Assembly (NCBI GenBank): GCA_026710045.1
Contig: JAPORU010000148.1
Span: forward strand, 1-32,633
Length of the DNA stretch: 32,633 nt
From: Aestuariivita sp.
GTDB taxonomy: Bacteria > Pseudomonadota > Alphaproteobacteria > Rhodobacterales > Rhodobacteraceae
Reading direction: 5' to 3'
In this document: positions 20,900 to 28,798 of the stretch, piece by piece
Position numbering within the stretch: the stretch's first letter is position 1
Layout: each line of letters starts with the position of its first letter
Notes under the pieces: generated by a model
The model's database searches: none
Told to the model about the DNA's origin: nothing
What the model saw: the letters and a program-made list of their open reading frames with translations, nothing else
Translations under genes and position numbers: made by a program

Positions 20900-23842
20900 A
20901 TGAACCAAGAATATGAACCCGCAATGATTTCGATGTCGGAACGGATTAACGAGATTGGGCGTGAGATTTCCTGTGCCGGAAACGCGCCTCTCGCCCTGGA
21001 CGCCACAGGGCAAGCTTGGTATATTGAGTCAGGGTCCGTCGACATTTTTCTTGTCGAATGCATTGACGGGGTCGAACAAACAGCGCCGAAACATCTTGTG
21101 CGTACGCAAGCGGCACATCTGTTTCCAAGTGTCAAACCGCACGTAGCCGAAACCACCCTCCAACTTATTGCCAAAGGCCTCCCTCATTCGGTCGTCAAAC
21201 AGGTGTCCTTGAGCGAACTTGCACGACTAGCACCCGTGCCGACTGAAGAATTGATTGACGCTTGGATCCTTGATCTGACCCACGCATTTTCCAAAGACTT
21301 TTTCGATCAGCCCCTTCCGGACTTGCGCATCGAAATGAATGCCAAAGCTGATTTGGTTGGCCACACGATTTCGACTCGCCGTGGCGTTATTTGGCTTGAT
21401 ATTCACACTGACTCCTCTGACCGAGGCTTGTTTATGGGTGTTGTGGATGCGGCCGAATACAAGATTGGTGATGGCGAGGTCGCGAACCCCCTGCCACTTA
21501 CGCCCGATAGTTGGTTGGAGTTTTCATCATCGCGGTTAATTCCTGATACGTCTTCTTCGGCTCAATTGATCAAATCAAATCGGTTGTTACCGGCACTAGA
21601 AGCCTTCCATGATCTGGTACTATCGACCGAACGACTCAATCGTGTGTTCGCAACCGCAGACCAAACCAATGTCGAACGAGAAAGTTCGTTTACTCGCCGA
21701 AGCGATGAGAATGAGGCACGCGACCGACTGCTGGGAGTGTCGACTTCCCGAAGCGATGATGACACCAGCGGACGCCAATCGCCACTTAAACGGACTCTCG
21801 ACGAAATTGGAAATTACGAGGGTATCACTTTTCAATGGCCAGAGAACCGTCAGGACCCGTCAAGAGAGCCGGATCTCTCTAGCATCCTCATGCTGTCCGG
21901 GGTTCGGAGACGAAGCGTTTGGTTGAGTGGCATTAAACGTTGGTGGGTTGGCGATAGCGGCGCGATGCTAGGCTACAGTCTGAAGGACAATTCTCCGCTG
22001 GCTCTCATTCCCAGTGGCTCCGGCCGGTATTGCTCTATACACCCCACGACTGGAGAGAAAACAGCTATCGACGAGGAACAGAACAAGACTGTTGGAAATT
22101 TAGCCTATCAATTCTATCGACCCTTTAGTCAAGCGGCGAATGGTTCTGCCGAGTTGGGGGAAATGGCGCGCCCCAACCTCAGTGCGCCACTCGTGAAATT
22201 TCTCCTTATGGGGCTGGTCAGCAACTTCCTTTTCATATTGCCCGTGGTCGCATTTTGGTTGATTGCTACCTTTATTCTTCCCAGCGGCGAAAATGATCTG
22301 CTCACTCCATTGATCTTTGGCTTGCTATTATACTCGCTCTTTGCCGTCTTTGCCTATGTCCTCCAAGGGATGGCAATGATGCGGATTGAGGCGCGATTTA
22401 CGACCCGCGTAGAAGCAGCTTTCTGGGATCGTTTGCTCAAACTCCCGATAGATTTTCTCAAGCAATACTCCTCGGCAGATCGTGCCATGCGGGGTTTGGC
22501 GTTTCAACGGCTGCGCGACAATACCCAATGGGTGGCGAGCGAAAATGTACTCTCTGTGATCTTTGCATTGCTGATGCTTTCTGTGCTTTTGGTTATTGAT
22601 GCTACTCTAGGTCTCGTGGTGCTCATCGTTGGGGGTCTTGCGCTGACACTCACAATTTTGCTCGGAATACGGCAAATCCGGCCTTATGATCAATCTGTTC
22701 GCATCTCGAATCGGATTGTTGGATCGTTGTTCCAAATCATCAATGGAATCGGCAAGCTTCGTGTTGAGGGTGCCGAGGGTTCTGCGTACGCAGTCTGGGC
22801 GCGAGACTACAAGGCCCAAAAACGTGCGGAACTTGATCTGGGAATGTGGGAAGCGCACTTGAAGGCGTTCGGCACAGCACTGCCCTTGATCGGTGCTGCC
22901 GCCTTGATAGGGGGGATCGCGCTGTTTCACCGTGATAATCTCAACACCGGCGACTTCATATTGATTTTTTTTACGTTCCTACTGTTTTTGTCGAGTATCA
23001 CTCGCTTAGGTAACGAGTTTAGAGCGATTATGATCGTCAAGCCGGAACTTGATCGAATCGCGCCTTTCCTTTCGGCAAAAACTGAAGAATATGTTGGCCA
23101 AGAGCCGGTCGAGCAATTGAATGGCAAGATTTCATTTGACCGTGTGTCATTTCGCTATTCTGATGACGGTCCATTAATTCTTGACAATGTGTCACTGCAT
23201 GCGAATAGCGGCGAGATGATCGCGATCGCTGGTCACTCGGGGGCCGGAAAAAGTACGTTGTTTCGACTGTTGCTCGGTCTAAATTTGCCGACTTCTGGTA
23301 CGATATTGTTTGACGGTCGCGATTTGCGACAACTCAGTGTTCGACAATTGCGCGAAAAAATCGGTACCGTCCCTCAGCATTCGGGCCTCTCACCTGAAAA
23401 TATCTGGGATAATATCAGTGCCGGACATGATGATATTTCTGCAAGAGAGATTTTACGTGCTGCTCAGGTAGCAGACATTGATGACGCAATCATGCGTATG
23501 CCAATGCAAATGTTGACTTGCGTTGGCAATCATCAAAATGTTCTCTCGGGCGGTGAAGTACAACGCCTCACCATCGCCCGTGCGGTTTGCCGCTCGCCGC
23601 GAATTTTACTCTTAGATGAAGCAACGAACGCGCTCGACAACAGGAGTCAGGCTCGCGTCATGGAGAACTTAGCAAAGTTGCCTATGACTCAGGTTGTGAT
23701 TGCTCATCGCTTGTCAACTTTAAAGCAAGCTGATCGCATTTATGTGCTGCAGAAAGGGCGGATCGTTGAAGAGGGGACTTATGACGAACTTATCGGTAGC
23801 GACGGCGTTTTTTGTGATCTGGTTCGTCGGCAAGAACTTTAG
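20900..23842 (+). CDS. Second NHLM-system ABC transporter, permease/ATP-binding
   Basis: Partner of the peptidase ABC protein; NHLM clusters normally encode both. The 980-aa product begins with a soluble region of about 430 residues that carries a cyclic-nucleotide-binding-like motif near the start (LDATGQAWYIESGSVDIFLV) and no peptidase signature. It continues with a six-helix exporter domain (about 445-740) and a complete ABC domain: Walker A AGHSGAGKST, signature LSGGEVQRLTIARA, Walker B LLLDEATNALD, and VIAHR. I start at ATG 20900 because earlier in-frame codons lie inside the upstream gene. Likely function is export together with the C39 protein; whether it forms a heterodimer is unknown. 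Confidence 0.9.
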   Translation: MNQEYEPAMISMSERINEIGREISCAGNAPLALDATGQAWYIESGSVDIFLVECIDGVEQTAPKHLVRTQAAHLFPSVKPHVAETTLQLIAKGLPHSVVKQVSLSELARLAPVPTEELIDAWILDLTHAFSKDFFDQPLPDLRIEMNAKADLVGHTISTRRGVIWLDIHTDSSDRGLFMGVVDAAEYKIGDGEVANPLPLTPDSWLEFSSSRLIPDTSSSAQLIKSNRLLPALEAFHDLVLSTERLNRVFATADQTNVERESSFTRRSDENEARDRLLGVSTSRSDDDTSGRQSPLKRTLDEIGNYEGITFQWPENRQDPSREPDLSSILMLSGVRRRSVWLSGIKRWWVGDSGAMLGYSLKDNSPLALIPSGSGRYCSIHPTTGEKTAIDEEQNKTVGNLAYQFYRPFSQAANGSAELGEMARPNLSAPLVKFLLMGLVSNFLFILPVVAFWLIATFILPSGENDLLTPLIFGLLLYSLFAVFAYVLQGMAMMRIEARFTTRVEAAFWDRLLKLPIDFLKQYSSADRAMRGLAFQRLRDNTQWVASENVLSVIFALLMLSVLLVIDATLGLVVLIVGGLALTLTILLGIRQIRPYDQSVRISNRIVGSLFQIINGIGKLRVEGAEGSAYAVWARDYKAQKRAELDLGMWEAHLKAFGTALPLIGAAALIGGIALFHRDNLNTGDFILIFFTFLLFLSSITRLGNEFRAIMIVKPELDRIAPFLSAKTEEYVGQEPVEQLNGKISFDRVSFRYSDDGPLILDNVSLHANSGEMIAIAGHSGAGKSTLFRLLLGLNLPTSGTILFDGRDLRQLSVRQLREKIGTVPQHSGLSPENIWDNISAGHDDISAREILRAAQVADIDDAIMRMPMQMLTCVGNHQNVLSGGEVQRLTIARAVCRSPRILLLDEATNALDNRSQARVMENLAKLPMTQVVIAHRLSTLKQADRIYVLQKGRIVEEGTYDELIGSDGVFCDLVRRQEL

Positions 23843-23976
23843 TTCCACAATTTATGTGTAGGGACAGGAATCAGCCCCAATGCGCATTTAATCAATAATG
23901 GAAACAATTCGACGCATTAACTCGGCGGGGGTGGCTAAAATGAGTCACTTGATGAGTGGCAGTCACAGTCCATGAT

Positions 23977-25368
23977 ATGACGATGACGACGAAAGCGGGC
24001 GTCGTAGTTATTGGTGGTGGTATCTCTGGACTCACGGCAACGTATAGACTGCAAAAGCTTGGTTTCCGCGTCTTATTGTTGGAACAGCAAGAGCAAGCTG
24101 GCGGACGAGCTCAAAGTCTCGAATTGAGCGACTTTTCGATCAACCTTGGTGCCAATCATTTTCTCGAGTCGCATCATACTGCAACGAAGTTTTCGGCTGA
24201 AATCGGCGTGCCGTTACGGCGTACACCCTTGCCGATCCATAGCGGAGTATACCGGAATGGTCGTATTCATGGCCTGTATGGGGGAGAAAAATTCGGCAAT
24301 CTTTTGCGAACCGTTTATTCGTTGTTACCGTTTCGTTTACTATCGCCGAAGGGATGTACCGAACTCATTAAACTCGTCAAGATGCTTCAGTTGCATCACG
24401 CTGACCTTAACCGCGATGACTGTATGCAAGGGCGTTGTTTCGACGTTGGTCAGAATGTTCAAGAGTTTTTTGAGCAAAAAATCGGTACTGATGCTCTCGA
24501 TTGGCTCTTTAGTCCTGGTTTGTTGGGTTACTGTTTCGCTCAACCTGAAAAAATCGGGGCGGCGACAGCCCTAACCGTACTCTGGCAATCTGGGCTAAAT
24601 GGTAAAGCTTGGCCTTGTCTGCCCGAGGGCGGTATCGACACGTTTGTGCACAAGCTCGTTGGGTTCTGCGGAAAATTGCTGCGTGTGAAGGCGCGTGTGA
24701 TCGGAATTGATTTGGCTGAAGACAATCGTTGGCAGGTTGTCACCGAAAACCAAACGTACACTGCCAGCGCTGTGGTTTGCGCCACTACGGCGACAGAAGC
24801 GGCTAAAATTGTGTCCCTCTTGCCACCCGCCCTTCGCACTGCGTTGGAAAGAATAACCTACTCAAAGTGCTGTCGGGCTTTTTTTGCGATGGACACAAGC
24901 CCGATTCCCAAAGACTGGTATGCTATTGGTATTCCGCCGCGTGTCGGATCAATATTGGCAGGAATAAGTGACTCTGCGATCATAGCACCCGAAATTTCCC
25001 CCGAACGAGGCTGCGTAATTGATGCCTTGGCGGTTGATGACGCTGCCGATGCGTTGTTTGCCCAAGAAAACAGCGTCGTAACGGATCGACTCTATTCAGA
25101 AATGCGCAGGTTTTTTCCCCGAATGGCGCCTTCTGCGAATTGGACATATGTTCACAAATGGCCGCAAGCAATGTGCTTATCGCCAGCGGGGGCTCTACAG
25201 AGCTTGGAAGAGGTGTTAAGGAATAGTGCCTATCGCCCTTCGGGGTTGTTTTTTGCCGGCGATTATCTGGGAATACCATCGCTCAATACCGCAATTCGTA
25301 GCGGTTTAGAGGCTGCCAATGATTGTAAGCAGTATCTGAGTCTACAGTATTCATCCGGAGACGATTAA
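23977..25368 (+). CDS. Protoporphyrinogen-oxidase-like FAD amine oxidoreductase
   Basis: Flavoenzyme of the amine-oxidase/phytoene-desaturase superfamily. The N-terminus has the FAD dinucleotide fold VVVIGGGISGLTATYRLQKLGF, here in part, with LLEQQEQAGGRAQS. The middle has PEGGIDTFVHKL, VVCATTA and the C-terminus GLFFAGDYLGIPSLNTAIRSGLEAA, which caps the flavin. There are no transmembrane segments. Its place between exporter genes and the precursor suggests it oxidises the peptide, for example thiazoline to thiazole; a haem or isoprenoid role cannot be excluded. The start is uncertain among GTG 23956, ATG 23977 and ATG 23983, none with a clear ribosome binding site. It follows the ABC gene by about 130 bases. 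Confidence 0.78.
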   Translation: MTMTTKAGVVVIGGGISGLTATYRLQKLGFRVLLLEQQEQAGGRAQSLELSDFSINLGANHFLESHHTATKFSAEIGVPLRRTPLPIHSGVYRNGRIHGLYGGEKFGNLLRTVYSLLPFRLLSPKGCTELIKLVKMLQLHHADLNRDDCMQGRCFDVGQNVQEFFEQKIGTDALDWLFSPGLLGYCFAQPEKIGAATALTVLWQSGLNGKAWPCLPEGGIDTFVHKLVGFCGKLLRVKARVIGIDLAEDNRWQVVTENQTYTASAVVCATTATEAAKIVSLLPPALRTALERITYSKCCRAFFAMDTSPIPKDWYAIGIPPRVGSILAGISDSAIIAPEISPERGCVIDALAVDDAADALFAQENSVVTDRLYSEMRRFFPRMAPSANWTYVHKWPQAMCLSPAGALQSLEEVLRNSAYRPSGLFFAGDYLGIPSLNTAIRSGLEAANDCKQYLSLQYSSGDD

Positions 25369-25851
25369 AATTTGGCAGGATGGGTCAATGGGCAAAAAAG
25401 ATTGCGAAGGGGTTCGGTACAGCGCTTTGATCTGGACTTCAGGTTAGCGCCATGTTTGTGCGCTTTCGCTCCGCAGTCAACACACGCGACACAGCGCGCA
25501 GCCTATCTTGCCAAATAAGCCTCTCCTGATCCAAAACCAAGTCAGATATCGTTCGGTCAACACAAACATATTACCAACTTTCAACTGAACGTTTACTGTT
25601 GTCCTGCAAGATTTTCATTTACGTGCAGCTATGGCTGTGCTACTTTGGTCGTCGCCGTATGTAATTCAGTTCCCGAAAATATGGCGAATTTGGGATTAAA
25701 AAATTTGCTGGACGAGGTTGACATACCTCTCAAAAATATCAAAATCACGTGTATCGGTTGTGACTATGCTTTTGAAGTTCGCCTCATTCGAAGCCTCATT
25801 TAACATAAGTTACGGTCATAAACCTGTTTTTTATAGGAAGGAAAAAGTCTA
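25369..25851. other. Leader region of the precursor gene
   Basis: A gap of 483 bases inside an otherwise tightly spaced set of genes, so it probably carries a promoter for the precursor. TTGACA occurs at 25718-25723, but no good TATAAT stands 16-18 bases downstream. The last 20 bases contain AGGAAGGAAA, the precursor's ribosome binding site. A 40-codon frame fills 25681-25803 and is listed separately. Confidence 0.35.
25681..25803 (+). CDS. Possible 40-aa small protein before the precursor
   Basis: The frame encodes MANLGLKNLLDEVDIPLKN followed by IKITCIGCDYAFEVRLIRSLI. It has a CxxC pair and a plausible amphipathic start but no ribosome binding site, and no similarity that I recognise. It may be chance. 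It does not resemble an NHLP leader, so it is not a second precursor. Confidence 0.2.
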   Translation: MANLGLKNLLDEVDIPLKNIKITCIGCDYAFEVRLIRSLI

Positions 25852-26127
25852 ATGGATTGGCAATCAATTGCAGAATCTCCCATTCAAACTGGGGAAGATC
25901 TGCGTCGGCAATTGACTGATAAAGCGATTGCGGACAGTGGGTTTCGTGAGCGTCTGCTCGCAGACCCGAAGAATGCAATCAACGCTGAACTGGGAGTTGA
26001 GCTCCCTGATGACGTGAATGTCGAAGTTCACGAAAGTAGCGCATCCACGCTGCACTTGGCACTTCCAGTCAGCGAAGTCAGTGAAGAGCAACTTGAACAG
26101 ATCGCTGCTGGTCGCTGCTGTTGCTAA
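25852..26127 (+). CDS. NHLP-family RiPP precursor with predicted RCCC core
   Basis: The 91-aa protein is a nitrile-hydratase-alpha-like leader peptide: the helical segment DSGFRERLLADPKNAINAE (residues 28-46), then LGVELPDDVNVEVHES, STLHLALPV and the acidic helix SEEQLEQIAAG. The leader ends at A86-G87, a Gly-Gly-like cleavage site for the C39 exporter upstream. That leaves only R88-C89-C90-C91 before the stop codon. The leader itself contains no cysteine, so the three C-terminal cysteines are the obvious targets of the YcaO enzyme. AGGAAGGAAA lies about 8 bases before the ATG, the strongest ribosome binding site of the locus. An alternative cleavage site further upstream is not apparent. Confidence 0.9.
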   Translation: MDWQSIAESPIQTGEDLRRQLTDKAIADSGFRERLLADPKNAINAELGVELPDDVNVEVHESSASTLHLALPVSEVSEEQLEQIAAGRCCC

Positions 26128-26149
26128 GCACGATATGAGATTTCCGGTA

Positions 26150-26171
26150 TTCCCAATATACTGATTGGGAA
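26150..26171 (+). promoter_or_regulatory. Stem-loop between precursor and downstream enzyme genes
   Basis: A perfect 8-bp inverted repeat, TTCCCAAT (26150-26157) and ATTGGGAA (26164-26171), with loop ATACTG, lies 23 bases after the precursor stop. No T-run follows. Such hairpins after RiPP precursor genes often protect the short mRNA or give partial termination, keeping the precursor in excess of its enzymes. Confidence 0.5.
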
Positions 26172-26223
26172 CATCGGAACATCGGTCCCGCGTCGTTCCT
26201 TTAAGCCGACAATTTATCTGGCG

Positions 26224-28629
26224 ATGTCAGATAGCAGTACATTGCTCAAGCCCGTGAGTGGCGATAGCAGACCCGCTGCGGTCGGCTATGATGATGTTAC
26301 ATTTTTTGCAGCTCTCCCTTACTTTCTGTCGATACTGATTTTTCCGTTTATTTTTGCGAGTGCTTCGCTCGGTAGTTGGTGGCTCACAGGGCCGTTTATC
26401 TTTCTCTGGATAATTGACTATTGTGAAGCGGCACTGGGGACGGACGAACGGAATTTCGACCCCCATGACAGCAGTAGTCAGATTTTCTGGTACAGTTTCG
26501 CCGTATGGTCGTGGGTTGCGCTCTATCCATTCGCGCTCATTTTCGCCCTTTGCCAAGTTTTTTGGGCCGATCACCTCGCACTTTGGGAAGCTATATTGGT
26601 CATTCTGGCATTGGGTGGGATGGCTCGACTCACGCTGAACGTCGGGCACGACATGATGCACCGTGGTACCGTACTGGAACGTCGGATCGGTGAAATCGTC
26701 ATGGCCTCGGTTTCTTTTCCCCAAGAAGTGACTGAACACGTTTGTGTACATCATGCACACATTGGCACACCCAAAGATGCTGTGTCGGCCTATAAGGGAC
26801 AAAGCTTTTGGAACTATCTCCCGCAATCTGTATTTCGCAGTTATCACGACACATGGGCGTTTGAGCGTGACCGCTTGGCGCGCCGCGGATTGCCTGTTTG
26901 GCATCGTTCAAATCCCGTATGGCGTTATCTCTTGGAAACTCTTCTGTGGTACGGCTTGGCGTATCTGATCGGAGGGATGCTCGGTGTGTTCGTATTTCTC
27001 TCGATTTGCATGATGGGAATTTTTCAAGTCCGCATGGTTGATTACATTCAGCATTACGGGCTGCAACGGGTAAGGCTTTCGAACGGACGCTATGAACGGG
27101 TTGCTCCGCGTCATTCATGGAGCATTGCATTCAAACTCACGAATTGGTTCTATTTTAATGCGCAACGCCACGCGGACCACCATATGGCCGCAACGAGGCT
27201 CTACCCGTTATTGCAATATTCTGGCCCGGAGGAGGCTCCACAACTTCCGGGTAGTTATTCTGAACTAGGCGGTCTTGTTTTCTTCCCCAAACGCTGGTCC
27301 AAAAGGATGGATCCTCTCGTTGATCAGTGGCGTAAAAAATTCTACCCAGAAATTCATAACTGGGAGGCTTACGATAGTGTTGCCTATCGTGCTAAACCTG
27401 ACGCTTTTGAGGTCATTGATGAAATTTACCGCTTGGCACCGCCGCTCGCGAAATGGATAAATCGTAATCCTGAACTTCTTGACGAGGCTGATAAGGCAGA
27501 ATTCACTGATCTCGACTTGCCTCAAGGGTTTGGACCAGACCCACAGTTTGAAGCTCTGGCACGACGCGGTTTGGCGCGCGTCTACTGGACCCATGAATTG
27601 CAAGTGGACGATATGCAGTTGGCCATTATTGATGACCCGGCGCGAAGCACCAGCGAAGTAATCGACTGCGCGAGAACTTGGAGCAACGCAAAAACTTTCC
27701 AAATTTGCCTTCATGTCCTTCGAGGTAACTTATCGCCTCTTGAGGCAAGTATTGCTCTCTCGAACATTTCAGAAGCATCCCTTCGCGTTACCTTGCAGGC
27801 GGCAGTGGCCGATGCAAATTTTAGGCATCGTAACGCCGTTGCTGTTGCATTGAGCACTCAAAATAGTTACGGATTCTCGTTTTTGCAGTCGCGTATATCG
27901 CCCGTATTTTTCTATCAAAATGGTGCGAGCAGGAGCCAGACTCTGAGTGCACAGAAACTACTTGATGCGCTAAGAGATTTAACGCGTAGAAACTTGCTGT
28001 TCACCGAATTTGACCGCGATATGCCACCTCAAATTCTTTACCAGTTGCATGACACCAACGGCGATGTAACTTTTGATGGAATGAATTGTGAGCCAAGCGA
28101 CATGTTTGATGCGCGAATTATTTTTTCCTTTCCACAAACAGAAATCGCAGAGCAATTCGGAAAGGCAAAGATTGAACTATCGCGAGAGAGTATGGCCTAT
28201 GAAGATATTCTATCGCGGTTAGAAAAGGCTATTGACATAGACAGCGGCGTTGACCGCTTAGATTTTGATCGATGTGCGAAATTGAGCGAGAATTTTGCGC
28301 GGATTGCTCGCCTTCTTCAAATCAAGTGCGCCGGGGAAGTTCCAGACATTCTCGCCAAGAATCCAATTGATACCTTTACGATGGCCTGTAAACACGGTGT
28401 GATTAATTCTGATACCGCCTCGCGATGGGTTTCTGACGCCGAGTTTTCTGCCAACCTCACCGGCGTTTTGGCAATGATTGTCGGCACTGATGACGTTTAT
28501 TCGGTGACCGATGAACAACAGATTCTTATCGCGCAAGCTAGCGATATAAGTGATTTTGGCACAGTTAATTTAAGGTTGGAAGAGATTAAAAAAACCTGGC
28601 GCACCCGTGTAGAGGGACTTTTTGACTGA
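26224..28629 (+). CDS. AlkB-like diiron monooxygenase fused to a GlnE-like C-terminal region
   Basis: Residues 1-400 resemble AlkB alkane monooxygenase: hydrophobic segments and the histidine motifs GHDMMH (H142, H146), EHVCVHH (H172, H176, H177), IQHYG (H277) and QRHADHH (H316, H319, H320), plus AlkB-like NGRYERVAPRHSW, APQLPGSY and WSKRMDPLV. Residues about 440-801 resemble the C-terminal half of GlnE: ARTWSNAKTFQICLHVLRG, LSPLEASIALSNISEASLR, then QKLLDALRDLTRRNLLFTEFD, the LLQIKC...PDILAKNP helix region, and a terminal LEEIKKTWRTRVEGLF. The GlnE catalytic SDxDLIFxY is here SRISPVFFY (residues 556-564), so the adenylyltransferase should be inactive. The iron-binding half looks intact. The electron donor is not encoded nearby. 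Peptide oxidation or hydroxylation is inferred from context. Confidence 0.75.
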   Translation: MSDSSTLLKPVSGDSRPAAVGYDDVTFFAALPYFLSILIFPFIFASASLGSWWLTGPFIFLWIIDYCEAALGTDERNFDPHDSSSQIFWYSFAVWSWVALYPFALIFALCQVFWADHLALWEAILVILALGGMARLTLNVGHDMMHRGTVLERRIGEIVMASVSFPQEVTEHVCVHHAHIGTPKDAVSAYKGQSFWNYLPQSVFRSYHDTWAFERDRLARRGLPVWHRSNPVWRYLLETLLWYGLAYLIGGMLGVFVFLSICMMGIFQVRMVDYIQHYGLQRVRLSNGRYERVAPRHSWSIAFKLTNWFYFNAQRHADHHMAATRLYPLLQYSGPEEAPQLPGSYSELGGLVFFPKRWSKRMDPLVDQWRKKFYPEIHNWEAYDSVAYRAKPDAFEVIDEIYRLAPPLAKWINRNPELLDEADKAEFTDLDLPQGFGPDPQFEALARRGLARVYWTHELQVDDMQLAIIDDPARSTSEVIDCARTWSNAKTFQICLHVLRGNLSPLEASIALSNISEASLRVTLQAAVADANFRHRNAVAVALSTQNSYGFSFLQSRISPVFFYQNGASRSQTLSAQKLLDALRDLTRRNLLFTEFDRDMPPQILYQLHDTNGDVTFDGMNCEPSDMFDARIIFSFPQTEIAEQFGKAKIELSRESMAYEDILSRLEKAIDIDSGVDRLDFDRCAKLSENFARIARLLQIKCAGEVPDILAKNPIDTFTMACKHGVINSDTASRWVSDAEFSANLTGVLAMIVGTDDVYSVTDEQQILIAQASDISDFGTVNLRLEEIKKTWRTRVEGLFD

Positions 28630-28633
28630 TTAG

Positions 28634-28765
28634 ATGACGAACTCTTGTCGGAGATGTGCCCAATATTTTTCACACCAACAACATATGTTCACCGAGGTTT
28701 TGAAAGATTGGGTCTATCAAAGGATCTTGCATTATGCACTCAGGAATGAAAACGGCGGCTCTTAA
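28634..28765 (+). CDS. Possible 43-aa small protein between the AlkB fusion and YcaO genes
   Basis: The frame encodes MTNSCRRCAQYFSHQQHMFT and continues to ...ALRNENGGS. It has one CxxC and no recognised similarity. No ribosome binding site is evident. A second overlapping 22-codon frame (28734-28802) ends with TGA sharing bases with the YcaO start (ATGA). Either could be chance, or a short leader ORF coupling translation of the YcaO gene. Confidence 0.2.
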   Translation: MTNSCRRCAQYFSHQQHMFTEVLKDWVYQRILHYALRNENGGS

Positions 28766-28798
28766 TCAATACAAGCCGAACCAAGCTGCAATCAAGCG

